Notes: a model not told the origin generated them from the letters alone. Shown: positions 1 through 8,698, numbered from the stretch's first letter. The stretch: 64,000 bases of DNA from JBCBSZ01 sp039818945 (GCA_039818945.1 JBCBSZ010000006.1:1-64000), one strand, 5' to 3'. Numbers and translations: made by a program.

Positions 1-191
1 GCCAGCGGCAGCTCGTCCTCGACCCGCGCCGGCGGCGCCGATGCGTCGTCGGGCCACCACCACAGCACGGCAGCGACCGTGGCGGCGACGACGACGGCTG
101 CCGCGACCAGCAGATCGGGCCGGAGCCAGAGCGCCCGGCGACTCCAGACGCGATCGGCCCACGAGACGGGCCGGGGAGCGGGATCGTGCAC
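1..191 (-). CDS. Membrane-anchored protein, N-terminal part (possibly ComEA)
   Basis: A leftward frame opens at a GTG (191-189) and runs off the window edge. It gives a short basic cytoplasmic start (about residues 1-25, Trp/Arg rich), one hydrophobic segment (LLVAAAVVVAATVAAVLWWW), then a Pro/Ala linker and an acidic stretch ending ELPLA. A short N-terminus, one membrane span and then a linker is how actinobacterial ComEA competence proteins begin, and comEA often lies near leuS, which is 8.6 kb away here. The DNA-binding helix-hairpin-helix part would lie outside the window, so the identity is a suggestion only. Confidence 0.4.
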   Translation of the reverse strand, partial: MHDPAPRPVSWADRVWSRRALWLRPDLLVAAAVVVAATVAAVLWWWPDDASAPPARVEDELPL

Positions 192-244
192 GGCTCACCC
201 CACGGCGCGAGCGCGCCGCTCAGTCGGGGGAGGCGAGACCGATG

Positions 245-847
245 CTACCCGTGGGCCGGCTTGGTCGCGATCAGGTCGATCAGAGCGGACCGGCCCACGT
301 GACCGGTCCCCTCGACCAGTTCGGTGTCGTAGCTCTCCAGTCGCTCGATCGACAGCTCGGCGAACTCGGCGCGCAGCAGCGCCTCGGTGTACTTGAGCTC
401 CGGGCGAGGCCCGCCGCCGGTCCCGTACGCCACCTGCTCGGGCCGGTACCCGTGCACGAGCAGCCGACCCCCGGGACGCAGGGTCCGACACATCCCCGCG
501 AAGACCTCCGAGCGCTCGTCGGGTTCGAGGAACTGGAAGAAGATGCCCGCCACCACGTCGAAGGCCTCGGAGGTCCAGTCCCAGTCGAGGAGGTCCGCCA
601 CGCGGAAGTCGACGGTCACGCCGCGGTCGTCGGCGAGGCGCCGGGCCTTGTCGATCGCCACCGCCGAGGCGTCCATCGCCGTCACGTCGAGGCCGAGCCC
701 GGCCAGGAACACCGAGTTGCGACCCTCGCCGTCGGCGATCACCAGCGCCCGCTGGCCCGGACGCACGAGCGCCGCCCGGGTGCGGAGGAACTCGGCCGGC
801 TCCGTGCCGAACACGTACTCGTCGGTCGCGTATCGCTCGTCCCACAT
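245..847 (-). CDS. Class I SAM-dependent methyltransferase
   Basis: A 200-residue Rossmann methyltransferase. It begins MWDERYATDEYVFG, as in TehB-like and tellurite-resistance-type enzymes. The glycine-rich SAM site is degenerate (LVIADGEGRNSVFLA, residues about 35-50), followed by the acidic strand end DVTAMDAS and the post-motif LRPGGRLLVHGY. The substrate is unknown. It is divergent from the MerR-family gene at 889, and the start codon lies 17 bases from a perfect SoxR-box-like dyad. It is therefore probably the activation target of that regulator. The ATG start is supported by the conserved WDERY opening. Confidence 0.88.
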   Translation of the reverse strand: MWDERYATDEYVFGTEPAEFLRTRAALVRPGQRALVIADGEGRNSVFLAGLGLDVTAMDASAVAIDKARRLADDRGVTVDFRVADLLDWDWTSEAFDVVAGIFFQFLEPDERSEVFAGMCRTLRPGGRLLVHGYRPEQVAYGTGGGPRPELKYTEALLRAEFAELSIERLESYDTELVEGTGHVGRSALIDLIATKPAHG

Positions 848-863
848 GGCCGCTACCGTGCCC

Positions 864-881
864 CCTCAAGCCAACTTGAGG
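864..881. promoter_or_regulatory. SoxR-box-like operator between the methyltransferase and merR genes
   Basis: CCTCAAG-CCAA-CTTGAGG is a perfect 7+7 inverted repeat with a 4-base spacer. It has the same arms as the SoxR box of enteric bacteria (CCTCAAGTTAACTTGAGG). On the minus strand it follows TTGACC at 885-880, which could be the -35 of the methyltransferase promoter. MerR-family activators bind between -35 and -10, so the dyad position fits activation of the leftward gene. The site is also only 7 bases from the regulator's own start, which suggests autoregulation. Confidence 0.75.
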
Positions 882-888
882 TCAAGCC

Positions 889-1314
889 ATGCCCGTCGAC
901 ATCGGAGCCGTCATCGACCGGACCGGCCTGCCGGCGTCGACCCTGCGCTACTACGAGCAGCGCGGTCTCATCGCGTCGACGGGTCGGCTCGGCGGGCGGC
1001 GCCAGTTCGACGAGACGGTCGTCGAACGCCTCGCCCTCATCACCCTGGGACAGGCCGCGGGGTTCTCGCTCGATGAGATCGCCGAGATGTTCGACGCCGA
1101 GGGCCGACCGCACATCGATCGGGACGTGCTCAGGGCGAAGGCCGCCGAGATCGACCGGACGATCCGGCGCCTCACGTCGATGCGCGACAGCCTCCAGCAC
1201 GCGGCCGCATGCCCGGCGCCGAGCCACTTCGAGTGCGAGACGTTCCTCGAGCTCATGGACGCCGCAGCTTCGGGCGCCTTCGGGCGACCGGGGCGCGACG
1301 GGTCGCCTCAGTAG
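889..1314 (+). CDS. MerR/SoxR-like transcriptional regulator
   Basis: A 141-residue MerR-family protein. The N-terminal winged helix (residues 3-70) includes GLPASTLRYYEQRGLI, followed by a dimerisation helix. The C-terminus has a CPAPSHFEC segment with two cysteines. It lacks the CxxCxC-x5-C [2Fe-2S] cluster of true SoxR, so it is probably not a redox-cycling SoxR, although the adjacent operator looks like a SoxR box. The two Cys and the His could bind metal. The ATG at 889 gives a nearly leaderless start. The gene ends in a 7-base convergent overlap with the thioredoxin gene. Confidence 0.9.
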   Translation: MPVDIGAVIDRTGLPASTLRYYEQRGLIASTGRLGGRRQFDETVVERLALITLGQAAGFSLDEIAEMFDAEGRPHIDRDVLRAKAAEIDRTIRRLTSMRDSLQHAAACPAPSHFECETFLELMDAAASGAFGRPGRDGSPQ

Positions 1315-2006
1315 AGCGCCGAGGTGAGCCGGCGGCGCCACTCGCCGGTGCGAGGATCGTCGGGGCCGAGGACCTCGAGCAGATCGACGAACTCCTGGCG
1401 GGCGTCGTCGTCGCCCTTGACCCGGGCGATGAGCGCCTCGAGCTTGGCGTCGAGATCGTCGACGGCGTCACCGTTGCGGGCCAGCGCGGCGAGGTGGCGG
1501 GTCTGCGGGCTCTCGGGGATGCGGGCGAGGAGCTCCAGGGCCTCGTCACCACGTCCGTCGTCGACCAACAGCTTGGCCAGCGCCAGGATGGCGTCCTCCC
1601 GATCGGCCTGCTCGGCGAGCACGGCCCGCAGCGACGCCTCGTCGCCGGCCTCGACCAGGGCCGCCAGGCGCTCGTCGTCCTCGGTCGGCACCAGGCGGTT
1701 CACGAACTCCCGCACCAGGTGCTCGGGCTGGGCGCCCATGAAGCCGTCGACCGGCTGGCCGTCGACGAGCGCGTACACGGCCGGGATCGACTGCACCTGG
1801 AAGGCCTGCGAGATCTGCGGGTTGGCGTCGACGTCGACCTTCACGCCGACGACCTTGCCGTTCGTCTCATCGATGACCCGTTCGAGGATCGGTCCGAGCG
1901 TCCTGCACGGCCCGCACCACTCCGCCCACAGGTCGATGACCACGGGCACCTGCATCGAGCGCTCGACGACCTCGGTCTGGAACGTCGCATCGGTCACGTC
2001 GAGCAC
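1308..2006 (-). CDS. ybbN: Thioredoxin-domain co-chaperone YbbN/CnoX
   Basis: An N-terminal thioredoxin fold with active site WCGPC (Cys31 and Cys34 from this start) and cis-Pro in SIPAV is followed by TPR-like helices and a terminal domain of the CnoX/YbbN family (about 115 residues with LAKLLVDDGRGDEALELL). Such proteins act as holdases and mixed-disulfide chaperones for DnaK and GroEL clients in the cytoplasm. I chose the GTG at 2006 because AGAGGAG sits a few bases upstream. An upstream in-frame GTG at 2021 would add five residues. Length is 232 residues. Confidence 0.9.
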   Translation of the reverse strand: MLDVTDATFQTEVVERSMQVPVVIDLWAEWCGPCRTLGPILERVIDETNGKVVGVKVDVDANPQISQAFQVQSIPAVYALVDGQPVDGFMGAQPEHLVREFVNRLVPTEDDERLAALVEAGDEASLRAVLAEQADREDAILALAKLLVDDGRGDEALELLARIPESPQTRHLAALARNGDAVDDLDAKLEALIARVKGDDDARQEFVDLLEVLGPDDPRTGEWRRRLTSALY

Positions 2007-2130
2007 GGTGGCTCCTCTCACTGCTCGTCAGCCGGGTTCGAGGGTATCGGCGGTCGCGCGGGCCGCGACCGGACGCAGCGCTCGCCGGCCCGGGTACCGT
2101 GCGTCACCGGCGAGGAGAGGGAGCGGCAGC

Positions 2131-3162
2131 GTGGAGGCGACACCCGGGATCGAGCGACCGGCGGTCGACGAGTGGCTCGTCGAGCACTGCGGGCTCACCG
2201 GACCCTTCGAGCTCGACCTCATCGCCGGCGGCCGTTCCAACCTCACCTACCGGGTGCGCTGTGGTGACGGCCGCGGTGTCGTCGTGCGCCGCCCACCGAC
2301 CGGCAAGGTGCTGCCGTCGGCCCACGACATGTCGCGCGAGTACCGGCTGATCGACGCGCTGCACGGCTCGACCGTGCCGGTCGCCGAGCCGCTCGGGTTC
2401 TGCGACGACGACGACGTGACCGGGGCGAACTTCTACGTGATGGCCGAGGTGCAGGGCCAGGTGCTGCGCAACGAGGAGGAGGCGCTCGCCGGGCTCGATC
2501 CCGACGGCCGGCGCCGCGCCGGCGAATCGCTGGTCGACGTGCTGGTGGCCCTGCACGAGATCGAGCCGGACGACGTCGGCCTCGGCGACCTCGGCCGGCG
2601 CGAGGCCTACGTCGAGCGGCAGCTCCGCCGGTGGTACGGCCAGTGGGACCAGAGCAAGACCCGGGAGCTCCCGGTCGTCGACGAGGTCCACGCCCGCCTC
2701 GCCGCCGGCGTCCCGGAGCAGCGGGGCGCCTCGATCGCCCACGGCGACTACCGCCTCGACAACGTGATGGTCGACGACGCCGGCACCGTGGTCGCCGTGT
2801 TCGACTGGGAGATCTGCACGCTGGGCGACCCGCTCGCCGATCTCGGCGTCCTCCTCACCTACTGGGGCCAGGCGGGCGACGAGTTCCTCGCACTCCCCTC
2901 GACGCCCACCGTCGCACCGGGCTTCCCGACCCGCGCCGAGGTCGCCGCCCGCTACGCCGCGGCGGCGGGGCTGCCCGACGACGATCTGCCGTTCTACGTC
3001 GCCTTCGGGAACTGGAAGCTCGCCTGCATCCTCGAGGGGGTCTACGCCCGCTACCTCGCCGGGGTCATGGGCGACACCCCCGACGACCTCGACACGTACG
3101 CGGTCCGGGTCGAGCAACTGGCCGAGCGGGCGCGCGACATCCTCGATGGTGGAGGGATCTGA
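2131..3162 (+). CDS. Aminoglycoside phosphotransferase-family kinase (acyl-CoA dehydrogenase-associated type)
   Basis: A 343-residue APH/choline-kinase-like protein. The catalytic loop is HGDYRLDN (His204, Asp206, Asn211), and the metal-binding Asp is in VFDWE (Asp225). The substrate domain follows. It resembles the actinobacterial phosphotransferases, often linked to FadE-type dehydrogenases, that phosphorylate hydroxyacyl-CoA-type small molecules; the exact substrate is unknown. The start is GTG 2131 with the purine run GAGGAGAGGGAG upstream. Its TGA overlaps the ATG of the PAC2 gene, so the two are translationally coupled. Confidence 0.85.
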   Translation: MEATPGIERPAVDEWLVEHCGLTGPFELDLIAGGRSNLTYRVRCGDGRGVVVRRPPTGKVLPSAHDMSREYRLIDALHGSTVPVAEPLGFCDDDDVTGANFYVMAEVQGQVLRNEEEALAGLDPDGRRRAGESLVDVLVALHEIEPDDVGLGDLGRREAYVERQLRRWYGQWDQSKTRELPVVDEVHARLAAGVPEQRGASIAHGDYRLDNVMVDDAGTVVAVFDWEICTLGDPLADLGVLLTYWGQAGDEFLALPSTPTVAPGFPTRAEVAARYAAAAGLPDDDLPFYVAFGNWKLACILEGVYARYLAGVMGDTPDDLDTYAVRVEQLAERARDILDGGGI

Positions 3163-4022
3163 TGACCGACCTCGTCGAACGCCTCGCCCGACCCGACCTC
3201 GATGCCCCGGTGCTCGTCGTGTCGCTCGCCGGCTTCATCGACGCCGGCGGCGCCGCCGAGCTCGCCGTCGACCACCTGCTCCAGCAGGTCGTCACCACCC
3301 CCATCGCCCGCTTCGACACCGACGAGCTGATCGACCGGCGAGCTCGCCGACCCGTGATGCACCTCGTCGACGGCGTCAACACCGGCATCGACACCACCGA
3401 GCTCGACGTGCTCGCCGCGCAGGACGGTGCCGGCAACGACCTGCTGCTGCTCAGCGGACCCGAGCCGGACTACCGCTGGCGCCGCTTCGCCGCCGCCGTG
3501 GTCGACCTTGCGGTCGAGCTGGACGTGCGGATGATCTGCGGCCTCGGTGCCTACCCGGCTCCGGCGCCCCACACCCGCGCCGCCCGGGTCGTCTCGACGG
3601 CCACGTCGCAAGAGCTGGCCGATCGGGTCGGCCACCTCGACGGCGCGATCGACGTGCCCGCCAGCGCGCTCGCGTCGATCGAGCTCGAGTCCGCCCGGCG
3701 CGGGCTCCCGGCGGTCGGGCTCTGGGGCCAGGTCCCGCACTACGTCGCGGCGATGCCCTACCCGGCCGCGGCGATCGCGCTGCTCGACCAGCTGGGTGAG
3801 ATCGGCGGGCTCGAGCTCAGCACCGAGTCGCTCGCACCGATGGTCGCCCCGTCGATCGAACGCATCGACCAGCTGGTGGCCGACAACGCCGAGGCCACCC
3901 AGGTCATCGCGCAGCTGGAACGCTACGTCGACGCCCTCGACGCCGGCAGCGGCGACGAGCTGCCGTCCGGCGACGAGCTGGCCGACGAGATCCAACGCTT
4001 CCTCGGAGGGCTCGACGAGTAG
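3162..4022 (+). CDS. PAC2 family protein (proteasome-assembly-chaperone-like)
   Basis: A 286-residue PAC2 protein. The N-terminus has the family's VLVVSLAGFIDAGGAAE turn, the middle has LLLLSGPEPDYRW, and the C-terminal half has VGLWGQVPHYVAAMPYPAA followed by a helical tail. Actinobacterial PAC2 proteins are cytoplasmic. Their role is not firmly known, though they relate to eukaryotic and archaeal proteasome assembly chaperones. The start overlaps the previous stop as TGATG. No proteasome genes are visible nearby. Confidence 0.9.
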   Translation: MTDLVERLARPDLDAPVLVVSLAGFIDAGGAAELAVDHLLQQVVTTPIARFDTDELIDRRARRPVMHLVDGVNTGIDTTELDVLAAQDGAGNDLLLLSGPEPDYRWRRFAAAVVDLAVELDVRMICGLGAYPAPAPHTRAARVVSTATSQELADRVGHLDGAIDVPASALASIELESARRGLPAVGLWGQVPHYVAAMPYPAAAIALLDQLGEIGGLELSTESLAPMVAPSIERIDQLVADNAEATQVIAQLERYVDALDAGSGDELPSGDELADEIQRFLGGLDE

Positions 4023-4124
4023 AGCCCGTCGGCCCGTCGGCCGAGCGGCGAGCTGCGCCTCGTTGTTCGAGTCGCCCACGGGATGAAACGGCGAGGAAAC
4101 ACGGCGTCCCTACGGTCGGGCACC

Positions 4125-5078
4125 GTGAACGTGCCGGTGGTCGATCTCGGCCCCATCAGAGCCGGGGTGGGCGACCTCGATCAGCTCGTGCACGACGTCG
4201 ATGTGGCGTGTCGCGAGATCGGCTTCTTCGCCGTGATCGGACACGACATCCCTCCGTCGGCCCGGGCCGAGGCGCTCGGCGCGGCGCGGGCGTTCTTCGA
4301 TCAATCGCACGAGCAGAAGGAGGAAATCGCGATCGGGCGCTCGGCTGCGCACCGCGGGTACGTCGCGATGGAGGCGGAGACGCTGCAAGCCGGGCTGGCC
4401 GGCGACGCCAAGGAGGCCATCGACATCGGCCTGGAGCTGCCAGGGGAGCATCCGGCGTTGCGCGACACCCGCGGCGCTCACGGACCCAATCAGTGGCCCG
4501 ACGTGCCCGGCTTCCGGGACGCCGCCCTCGGCTACTACCGGTGGGCGTTCGAGGCGGCGCTCATGACGCTGCGGGCGATCGCGCTGGCCCTCGACCTCAG
4601 GCCGGGGTTCTTCGATCGGCGGATGCGCCTGCCCATGTGCAACCTGCGCATGCTGCACTACCCCCCGGTGCCGAACCCGACGGAGGACCGCCTCGGCTGC
4701 GGTGCTCACAGCGACTACGGCACGATCACGCTCCTCGCGACCGATGGCGAGCCGGGCCTGGAGCTCTGGCGCGACGGCACCTGGACGTCGATCACCGCAC
4801 CGCCCGACGCCCTCGTGGTGAACCTCGGTGACCTGCTGGCCCGCTGGACGAACGACCGCTACGTGTCGACGGTCCACCGGGTGATCAGCCCGACCGAACG
4901 ACACCGCTACTCGATGCCGTTCTTCGTGAACCCCGACCCCGGCACGGTGGTCAAGCCGCTGCGGTCGTGCGTCGACGAGGCACACCCCCCGGCCTACGAG
5001 CCCGTGACGGCCCAGGAGTACCTCGTCTCACGCTTCGACGACACCCACGCCTACCGGGCAGGACGACCCGGGCGTTGA
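4125..5078 (+). CDS. 2-oxoglutarate/Fe(II)-dependent oxygenase, isopenicillin N synthase family
   Basis: A double-stranded beta-helix oxygenase with a DIOX_N segment (IGFFAVIGHDI). The iron facial triad is His and Asp in GAHSDYG plus the distal His in STVHRV; the 2OG-binding Arg is in RHRYSMPFF. The length (317 residues) is normal for the family, which includes plant and bacterial dioxygenases with varied small-molecule substrates. I prefer GTG 4125 to the upstream ATG 4083 because TACGGT ends 8 bases before it, as in leaderless actinobacterial genes. It appears to be a single-gene unit. Confidence 0.85.
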   Translation: MNVPVVDLGPIRAGVGDLDQLVHDVDVACREIGFFAVIGHDIPPSARAEALGAARAFFDQSHEQKEEIAIGRSAAHRGYVAMEAETLQAGLAGDAKEAIDIGLELPGEHPALRDTRGAHGPNQWPDVPGFRDAALGYYRWAFEAALMTLRAIALALDLRPGFFDRRMRLPMCNLRMLHYPPVPNPTEDRLGCGAHSDYGTITLLATDGEPGLELWRDGTWTSITAPPDALVVNLGDLLARWTNDRYVSTVHRVISPTERHRYSMPFFVNPDPGTVVKPLRSCVDEAHPPAYEPVTAQEYLVSRFDDTHAYRAGRPGR

Positions 5079-5087
5079 TCCTCTCGA

Positions 5088-5720
5088 TCAGCGTCGGCGG
5101 GCCTCGGTGAGCACGGGCCAGGTGAGCGGACCCCAGCGCGGCACCCGGCGCTGGTGGACGACGTCGAAGCCGGCCCGATCCAGCAGTCGATCGAGGTCGT
5201 GCGGGGCGAGCGCGCGGACCGCCGCCCCCCGCCGCTCGGTCGCCCGCCGCAGCAACCGTGCGCCGGTCGACGAGACCGTGGCGATGGACGCGATGACGAA
5301 GCGGCCGTCGTGGCGGAGCAGGTCGCCGACCTCGCGGGCCGCAGCGGCCTGGTCGGGGTACCAGTGGAACGATTCGACGCAGGTGACGACGTCGACCGAA
5401 CCGGGCCGCAGCGGGAGCCGCTGCGCATCGGAGCGAACCAACCCGGCGACCGAGTCGCCGACCCGAGCTGCCGCCTCGCCGAGCATGCCGGCCGAGAGGT
5501 CGGCGCCGATCACCCGAGCGCCGGGGAAGCGCTCGATCAGCCGAGCGGTCAGCTGACCGGTCCCGCAGCCCAGGTCGAGCACGACCTCCGGGGCGAGATC
5601 GTCGAGGCGGCCCAGGACGGCGTCGTGGACCGGCCGGTAGGTCGATCGCTGGAGCGCGGCCGAGTCGTACGTCCGTGACCACCGATCGAAGAGCCCGGTC
5701 GTGCCGGTGGAGCGGTACAT
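5088..5720 (-). CDS. UbiE/COQ5-type SAM methyltransferase
   Basis: A 210-residue class I methyltransferase. It has SAM motif I VLDLGCGTGQLTA, an acidic motif II (VIGADLSAGML), then DAQRLPLRPGSVDVVTC and LLRHDGRFVIA. The opening LFDRWSRTYDSAALQRSTYRPVHD is typical of small-molecule methyltransferases of the Methyltransf_11 family. The substrate is unknown. It converges on the oxygenase with 9 bases between the stops. Confidence 0.88.
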   Translation of the reverse strand: MYRSTGTTGLFDRWSRTYDSAALQRSTYRPVHDAVLGRLDDLAPEVVLDLGCGTGQLTARLIERFPGARVIGADLSAGMLGEAAARVGDSVAGLVRSDAQRLPLRPGSVDVVTCVESFHWYPDQAAAAREVGDLLRHDGRFVIASIATVSSTGARLLRRATERRGAAVRALAPHDLDRLLDRAGFDVVHQRRVPRWGPLTWPVLTEARRR

Positions 5721-5753
5721 CGCCCCAGTGTCGCCGCCTCGACGGCCGCGGGT

Positions 5754-7304
5754 TCAGTCGAGGCTGACCGAGACCTCGTCGCGCAGGATCCGCTTGAGGG
5801 CCTTGCCGGTCGGGTTCCGGGGGATCTCCGAGACGAACACCGCCGCTCGCGGGAGCTTGTAGCGGGCGAGCTTGCCGTCGCAGTAGGCGACGATGTCGTC
5901 CTCGCTCACCTCGGCGCCCTCGGCCTTGACCGCCACGACGCAGGGCGACTCACCCCACTTCTCGCTCGGCACCCCGATGACGGCGCAGTCGGCGACGGCG
6001 TCCATCTGCAGCACGACGTTCTCGATCTCGGCGGGGTACACGTTCTCGCCGCCGCTGATGATCATGTCTTTGATGCGGTCGTGGATGTAGACGTAGCCGT
6101 CCGCATCGACGATCGCGACGTCGCCGGTGTGCAACCACCCGTCGACGATCGTCTCGGCGGTCGCATCGGGCCGGTTGAGGTAGCCGGTCATGACGTGGGG
6201 CCCCTTCACGAGCACCTCGCCGGGCTCGTCCGGGTCGACGTCGGAGCCGTCGGGTCGGACCACCTTGACCTCGGTGAAGAAGAACTCCTTGCCGGTCGAG
6301 CCGGCGCGGGCGATTGCCTCGTCGGGGCTGATGAGACAGGCCGGACCGCAGGTCTCGGTCAGGCCGTACACCTGGTGGATCTCGACGCCGAGCGCGGCGT
6401 AGGCCTCGATCAGCGACTTGGGCACGGGCGAGGCGCCCGACATGAACCAGCGGAAGTTGCCGAGGTCGACGTCGCCGACCTGCTCCTTGACCAGGAGCAT
6501 GAACTGGAGCATCGCCGGCACGAGCAGGCCGGTGGTGAGGCGCTCCTCGGTCATCAGCTGCCACACCTTGGCCGGGTCGAAGTCGCGCATGATCACCTGC
6601 GTGACGCCCGAGTAGATGCACCCCACCGCGGGGGTCAGCGCACCGACGTGGAACAGCGGGAGGGCGACCAGGTACCGGTCGGCGAAGTGCATGTCGGCGG
6701 TGGCGTCGATGGTCATGAGCGCCCACATCGCCGTGCTGTGGGTGTGCATCACCCCCTTGGGCAGCCCCGTGGTGCCGGAGGTGTACATGACGTAGAGCAG
6801 GTCGTCGTCGCTGGTCTCGACCTCGGGCTCGTCGGTCGGTGCCGCAGCGTGCACGGCGGCGTAGTCGAGCGCGAACTCCGGCGTCGACGAGGCATCGCCG
6901 ACTCGGACCCACGTCGTGATGGGCGTGCCCTCGCCACCCCGGTTGTGCAGCTCCTTGACCGGTGCGTCGAACTCCTCGCCGTAGACCAGCGTCGTCACGT
7001 TGGCGTCGGTCAGGATGAAGCTGAGCTCGTCGGGCACCAGGCGCCAGTTGAGCGGCACGATCGTGGCGCCGAGCTTCGCGATGGCGAAGAACGCCTCCTC
7101 GAACTCGACGGAGTTCATGACGAGGAGGCCGACCCGGTCACCCTTGCTCACGCCGGCTGCGGTGAGCGCGTTGGCGGTCCGGTTGCAGCGGTCGTTGAGC
7201 TCGCGAAAGGTGAAGCGCTGACCCTTCGCGACGTCGACGAGCGCATCGAGGTCGGGGTTGAGGTAGGCGCGCTTGGTGAGGAAACGTCCGATGTTGTTGG
7301 CCAC
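5754..7304 (-). CDS. AMP-dependent acyl-CoA synthetase (FadD-like)
   Basis: A 516-residue ANL-superfamily ligase. Motifs run in order: P-loop MYTSGTTGLPKGV, then QVYGLTETCG, the hinge/ATP motif GWLHTGDVAIVDADGY, RIKDMIISGGENVYP, and the catalytic Lys near the C-terminus in NPTGKALKR. It activates a carboxylic acid as acyl-AMP and then acyl-CoA. The overall form matches actinobacterial FadD-type ligases for fatty or aromatic/steroid acids. It is divergent from the SDR at 7365 with about 60 bases between starts. Substrate cannot be read from the sequence. Confidence 0.92.
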   Translation of the reverse strand: MANNIGRFLTKRAYLNPDLDALVDVAKGQRFTFRELNDRCNRTANALTAAGVSKGDRVGLLVMNSVEFEEAFFAIAKLGATIVPLNWRLVPDELSFILTDANVTTLVYGEEFDAPVKELHNRGGEGTPITTWVRVGDASSTPEFALDYAAVHAAAPTDEPEVETSDDDLLYVMYTSGTTGLPKGVMHTHSTAMWALMTIDATADMHFADRYLVALPLFHVGALTPAVGCIYSGVTQVIMRDFDPAKVWQLMTEERLTTGLLVPAMLQFMLLVKEQVGDVDLGNFRWFMSGASPVPKSLIEAYAALGVEIHQVYGLTETCGPACLISPDEAIARAGSTGKEFFFTEVKVVRPDGSDVDPDEPGEVLVKGPHVMTGYLNRPDATAETIVDGWLHTGDVAIVDADGYVYIHDRIKDMIISGGENVYPAEIENVVLQMDAVADCAVIGVPSEKWGESPCVVAVKAEGAEVSEDDIVAYCDGKLARYKLPRAAVFVSEIPRNPTGKALKRILRDEVSVSLD

Positions 7305-7364
7305 GGCTGCAGCCTAGGTGTCGGACGTCACACCTCGCCTGCCGATGGGCGATACTTCCGTGGC

Positions 7365-8171
7365 ATGGGACGGCTCGACGGACAGACCGCGATCGTCACC
7401 GGGGCGGCGCAGGGGCTCGGCCGGGCGTTCGCCGACGCCCTCACCGGTGAGGGCGCGCAGGTGGTCGGCTGCGACGTCTCGACCGACATCGACAAGGCGG
7501 CGACCGCCGGCGGGTGGGAGGGCCGGGTCGTCGACGTGTCCGACGTCGACGCCGTGGCCTCCCTGATCGACGACGTCGACGCCCACCGCGACGGCATCGA
7601 CGTGCTGATCAACAACGCCGCCGTCATCGCGCCGAGCTCGGTCCGCCAGCCCCTCGCCGAGGCCGTCGCCGAGCTCGACCGCCAGTGGGCGACCAACGTC
7701 CGAGGCGTCTTCACCTGCGGGCGCGCCGTGCTGCCGCGGATGATCGAGCGGGGTCGCGGTCACATCGTGAACCTCTCGACCGACCACGTGATCGGTCCGC
7801 CCAACCGGGGGATCATCGGCATGTCGCCGCTCGACGTCTACGACGCGTGCAAGTGGGCGCTGCACGGCTTCACCCTCGACTGGGCCGCCGCCGGTGCCGA
7901 CCACGGCGTCCGGGTCAACGCCTTCGGCATGGGAGCGACCGACACGCCGATGCTCCGCAACTGGCTCGGCGACCGGGTCACCCCCGACCAGGTCGCGTCG
8001 TGGCTGCGCCCCGAGCAGGTCGCGGGCGTGCTCGTCGACCTGCTGACCGAGGGACCGGACGGCCGCACCGGCGCCTTCGTCGGGGTGTGGCCGGGCGAAC
8101 CCGTGGTCCTGCCGCCGCCGGAGGACACGTCGGTCTACCAACCGCGACTCGTCGAGCGGTGGGCCGACTGA
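7365..8171 (+). CDS. Short-chain dehydrogenase/reductase
   Basis: A classical SDR of 268 residues. It has the cofactor motif TGAAQGLG (residues 12-19), NNAA (83-86), a catalytic Ser near 138 (NLSTDH), and YxxxK as YDACK (Tyr159, Lys163). Asp38 after the second strand (GCDVST) suggests NAD preference. The substrate is unknown. It shares a divergent promoter region with the acyl-CoA synthetase, and the small gene at 8175 follows after 3 bases. Confidence 0.9.
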   Translation: MGRLDGQTAIVTGAAQGLGRAFADALTGEGAQVVGCDVSTDIDKAATAGGWEGRVVDVSDVDAVASLIDDVDAHRDGIDVLINNAAVIAPSSVRQPLAEAVAELDRQWATNVRGVFTCGRAVLPRMIERGRGHIVNLSTDHVIGPPNRGIIGMSPLDVYDACKWALHGFTLDWAAAGADHGVRVNAFGMGATDTPMLRNWLGDRVTPDQVASWLRPEQVAGVLVDLLTEGPDGRTGAFVGVWPGEPVVLPPPEDTSVYQPRLVERWAD

Positions 8172-8174
8172 GCC

Positions 8175-8642
8175 GTGGAACTGCCCGACGAGCTCCAAGC
8201 GCTGCTCCGCCTCGCCGACGCCGGCGTCGTCGATCCGGTCGACGTGGGCATGGAGTGGCGGGACGGGCCGGGGGTCGGCGGCACGATGTCCGCGCTGGCC
8301 CTCACGCAGCCGGTCGACGAGGTGGTCGCGGCGCTCACCGAGCTGCACGGCCCGCCCGAGCTCATCGAGCAGGGCCCCGGCTGGCTGCAGGGGCCGGCCT
8401 GGAGCCGCCGCCACGAGTCGGAGCACGACTTCCAGGGCGTGCTGGTCATGGTGCTCGACGGCGCCGACCGGCGCCCGCCGTTCGCCCAGGTCGAGCAGAT
8501 CCCCGACGACGCCACCGGCTTCGTGCTCGTCGATCGGTCCTACGGCCTCCGGAACCCTCCGACGACCTACGAGCAGGTGCAGCGCCCTCCGCCGCCCCGC
8601 CGCGGCCTGCGGGGCTGGCTCGACCGCCGCCGCCGACGCTGA
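8175..8642 (+). CDS. Hypothetical protein
   Basis: A 155-residue frame with GTG start three bases after the SDR stop. It is acidic in the first two thirds and ends in a Pro-rich and then Arg-rich tail (PPPPRRGLRGWLDRRRRR). I recognise no domain. The tight spacing and open frame support a real gene co-transcribed with the SDR. The odds of a chance frame are not negligible at this GC content. Confidence 0.55.
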   Translation: MELPDELQALLRLADAGVVDPVDVGMEWRDGPGVGGTMSALALTQPVDEVVAALTELHGPPELIEQGPGWLQGPAWSRRHESEHDFQGVLVMVLDGADRRPPFAQVEQIPDDATGFVLVDRSYGLRNPPTTYEQVQRPPPPRRGLRGWLDRRRRR

Positions 8643-8698
8643 CCTTCCTCTTCACCGATCTCGAGCGATCGACCGAGCAGTGGGAGCTGACCGACCAG
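8639..8698 (+). pseudogene. Stub of a class III adenylate/guanylate cyclase
   Basis: Read in the frame beginning CTG at 8639, the sequence gives LTFLFTDLERSTEQWE. This is the hallmark first strand and metal-binding Asp of the class III cyclase catalytic domain (usual form VTFLFTDIEGSTRLWE). The homology stops after about 20 residues. There is no start codon of its own, and leuS begins 100 bases later, so this is a relic of a deleted cyclase gene. Confidence 0.6.

Noticed and set aside
889..1314. Calling the MerR protein true SoxR
   Set aside because: The four-cysteine iron-sulfur motif is missing despite the SoxR-like operator.
41..1327. 428-residue forward frame at the window start
   Set aside because: It is antisense to the methyltransferase and out of frame with the MerR gene; Arg-rich with no domain.
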